Origin: an uncultured Blautia sp.
GTDB taxonomy: Bacteria; Bacillota; Clostridia; Lachnospirales; Lachnospiraceae
Direction of reading: 5' to 3'
DNA: 16,448 bases
Assembly: GCA_934371915.1 (NCBI GenBank)
Contig: CAKROE010000051.1
Span: forward strand, 1-16,448
The translations under genes were made by a program, and so were the position numbers. The notes under the pieces are model-generated. The model did not search any database. It saw nothing but the letters and a program-made list of their open reading frames with translations, and was not told the DNA's origin. Below are positions 14,827 through 16,448 of this stretch, in pieces (position 1 is the stretch's first letter; the number at the start of each line of letters is the position of its first letter).

Positions 14827-16018
14827 ACTTATCGTTAGCTGCGGCTACGCCCGGAAGCTCCTTACCTTCGAGAAATTCCAGAGAAGCACCGCCGCCGGTG
14901 GAGATGTGAGTCATCTTGTCGCCATAGCCAAGGATATTGACTGCGGCTGCGGAATCACCACCACCGATGATTGTTGTAGCATCTGTCTCAGCAAGAGCTT
15001 TGGCAACTGCTTCTGTACCATGAGCAAAGTTCGGCATTTCGAAGCAGCCCATCGGTCCGTTCCAAACAACTGTCTTAGCATCTTTTACAGCATCACAGAA
15101 GATTTTCTCTGTCTCTGTTCCGATGTCCATTCCTTCCCAGCCATCCGGGATGCATCCACGTTTTACGATCTGGATGTTGCAGTCATTGGAAAAAGCATCT
15201 CCGATTCTGTTGTCAACCGGAAGAAGAAGCTTAACGCCTTTTTCTTCTGCTTTTTTAAGCATGTCTAATGCATACTGAAGGTAATCATCCTCGCAGAGGG
15301 AGTTACCGATATGTCCGCCAAGTGCTTTGGAGAATGTGTAGGACATACCACCACCGATGATCAGAGTATCAACTTTGTCAAGAAGGTTGTTGATAACAGA
15401 GATCTTGCTGGAAACTTTAGCTCCGCCAAGGATAGCTACGAATGGTCTTTCCGGATTGTTTACAGCGTTTCCGAGGAAATCGATTTCTTTCTGCATCAGA
15501 TATCCAACTACTGCTGTATCTACATATTTGGTAACACCAACGTTGGAGCAGTGAGCTCTGTGAGCTGTACCAAATGCGTCATTTACAAATACGTCACAAA
15601 GAGAAGCAAGTTCTTTGCTGAATTCATCACCGTTCTTTGTCTCTTCTGCACGATAACGAGTATTCTCAAGAAGAATGATCTCGCCGTCTTTCATATCAGC
15701 TACTGCTGCTTTTACTGTGTCATCTACAACAACCGGGCTCGGAACGAATTTAACTTCCTGGCCGAGAAGCTCTGTGAGACGTTTTGCAACAGGTGCGAGA
15801 GAAAGTTCCGGTTTCGGCTCTCCCTTCGGTTTTCCGAGGTGGGAGCAAAGGATAATCTTTCCACCATCTGCAACAAGCTTCTTGATTGTAGGAAGAGCTG
15901 CTACCAGACGGTTCTCATCTGTAATTTTACCGTCCTGCAGAGGTACATTGAAGTCACATCTTACGAGGACTTTCTGGCCTTTTACGTTGATGTCATCAAC
16001 AGATTTCTTATTCAGCAT
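14825..16018 (-). CDS. pgk: Phosphoglycerate kinase
   Basis: Pgk makes ATP from 1,3-bisphosphoglycerate, giving 3-phosphoglycerate. The 397-residue length is standard for bacteria. Family signatures seen are [11 protein letters not shown] (17-27), HLGKPKG (60-66), [11 protein letters not shown] with its lysines, the nucleotide loop GGGDSAAAV (352-360) and [18 protein letters not shown] near the end. AAGGAGG lies 9 nt before ATG. The gene follows gap across about 140 nt holding two hairpins, and precedes tpiA. No convincing promoter stands after the hairpins, so expression may rely on read-through from gap. The stop codon lies within the outer T-run of the long palindrome. Confidence 0.98.
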   Translation of the reverse strand: MLNKKSVDDINVKGQKVLVRCDFNVPLQDGKITDENRLVAALPTIKKLVADGGKIILCSHLGKPKGEPKPELSLAPVAKRLTELLGQEVKFVPSPVVVDDTVKAAVADMKDGEIILLENTRYRAEETKNGDEFSKELASLCDVFVNDAFGTAHRAHCSNVGVTKYVDTAVVGYLMQKEIDFLGNAVNNPERPFVAILGGAKVSSKISVINNLLDKVDTLIIGGGMSYTFSKALGGHIGNSLCEDDYLQYALDMLKKAEEKGVKLLLPVDNRIGDAFSNDCNIQIVKRGCIPDGWEGMDIGTETEKIFCDAVKDAKTVVWNGPMGCFEMPNFAHGTEAVAKALAETDATTIIGGGDSAAAVNILGYGDKMTHISTGGGASLEFLEGKELPGVAAANDK

Positions 16019-16058
16019 CTTGTTATGCCTCCTTATAAATATTTAACTTTATACAGAC

Positions 16059-16090
16059 AAAAAGGCCCGGTCCTATTCAAGACCGGACCC
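16059..16090 (-). terminator. Terminator-like hairpin between gap and pgk
   Basis: GGCCCGGTC (16064-16072) pairs with GACCGGACC (16081-16089) over 9 bp, including one G-U, with an 8-nt loop. On the minus strand TTTTTG follows. Because pgk starts just 41 nt later without a clear promoter, this may be a partial terminator that lowers pgk and tpiA relative to gap. Confidence 0.8.
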
Positions 16091-16105
16091 TTCTCTGAGT
16101 CTTAT

Positions 16106-16142
16106 TCATATGTGTCAGACAATTCATATCTGCCACATATGA
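16106..16142 (-). repeat. Second hairpin in the gap 3' region
   Basis: The arms 16106-16119 and 16129-16142 match over 13 of 14 positions (core TCATATGTG/CACATATGA) with a 9-nt loop. It lies 19 nt past the gap stop and before the terminator-like hairpin. It has no U-tract, so an mRNA stabiliser, processing site or protein site is more likely than termination. Confidence 0.6.
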
Positions 16143-16160
16143 GTGCTACTCGGCTTCTAA

Positions 16161-16448
16161 TTAAGCGTTCAGAAGTTTGCCAAAGTGTTTGATTGTACGA
16201 ACCATCTGGCTTGTGTAGGAGTTTTCATTGTCATACCATGAAACAACCTGTACTTCTGTTGTGCCATTCTCAAGTGGAAGAACCATTGTCTGAGTAGCAT
16301 CAAACAGAGAACCAAATCTCATACCAACGATATCGCTGGATACGATTTCGTCTTCGTTGTATCCGAAGGATTCGTTAGAAGCTGCTTTCATAGCTGCGTT
16401 GATCTGCTCTTTTGTAACATTTCCTTCAACTACTGCTGTAAGGATTGT
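16161..16448 (-). CDS. gap: Glyceraldehyde-3-phosphate dehydrogenase, C-terminal part
   Basis: The last 95 codons of GAPDH are present; the start lies beyond the window. The enzyme oxidises glyceraldehyde 3-phosphate to 1,3-bisphosphoglycerate with NAD and phosphate. The segment has the C-terminal signature [19 protein letters not shown], with the WYDNE motif near the NAD site, preceded by [18 protein letters not shown]. The catalytic Cys and Rossmann fold are outside the window. It is the first visible gene of the gap-pgk-tpiA series. Confidence 0.96.
   Translation of the reverse strand, partial: TILTAVVEGNVTKEQINAAMKAASNESFGYNEDEIVSSDIVGMRFGSLFDATQTMVLPLENGTTEVQVVSWYDNENSYTSQMVRTIKHFGKLLNA

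Overview
The window looks like chromosomal DNA from a Gram-positive clostridium, most likely a gut Lachnospiraceae. This is inferred from protein style, not from a database match. The signs are moderate G+C, strong AGGAGG-type ribosome binding sites, a DUF3784-like membrane protein, an L,D-transpeptidase with PG_binding_4-like domains, and a secreted giant protein ending in Big_2 domains. Almost all genes read on the minus strand. The single exception is a HAD phosphatase at 1426-2046. No tRNA, rRNA, IS element, prophage or CRISPR array was seen.

Layout from left to right. (1) Positions 1-1236 hold the N-terminal end of a family 2 glycosyltransferase, preceded on its strand by mutY with an ATGA stop/start overlap. 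(2) Positions 1237-2126 hold back-to-back divergent promoters, the HAD phosphatase and a bidirectional hairpin terminator. (3) Positions 2169-4298 hold a cell-wall pair: a 602-residue membrane-anchored L,D-transpeptidase with an unusually acidic cytoplasmic tail, followed 21 nt later by a 99-residue three-helix membrane protein. (4) Positions 4529-9367 hold a 1612-residue secreted protein with its own promoter and terminator. It has a compound module of about 448 residues present two and a half to three times, then a Cys-pair segment and two very basic Big_2 domains. (5) Positions 9617-16448 are a lower-glycolysis block. In transcription order it runs gap (C-terminal end only), pgk, tpiA, a strong terminator, then hom (homoserine dehydrogenase), a DUF2974-type alpha/beta hydrolase, and gpmI.

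Gap, Pgk, TpiA and GpmI cover the triose-phosphate steps from dihydroxyacetone phosphate to 2-phosphoglycerate. Hom and the hydrolase sit inside this block but have their own consensus promoter. The glycolytic genes are separated by RNA-structure signals. Two hairpins, one of them terminator-like, lie between gap and pgk. A long imperfect palindrome of about 110 bp lies between pgk and tpiA.

The items most worth a second look are that palindrome (a MITE-like element or an attenuator) and the giant protein, whose long repeat I cannot assign to a named family. I see no complete new defence or mobile system in the window.
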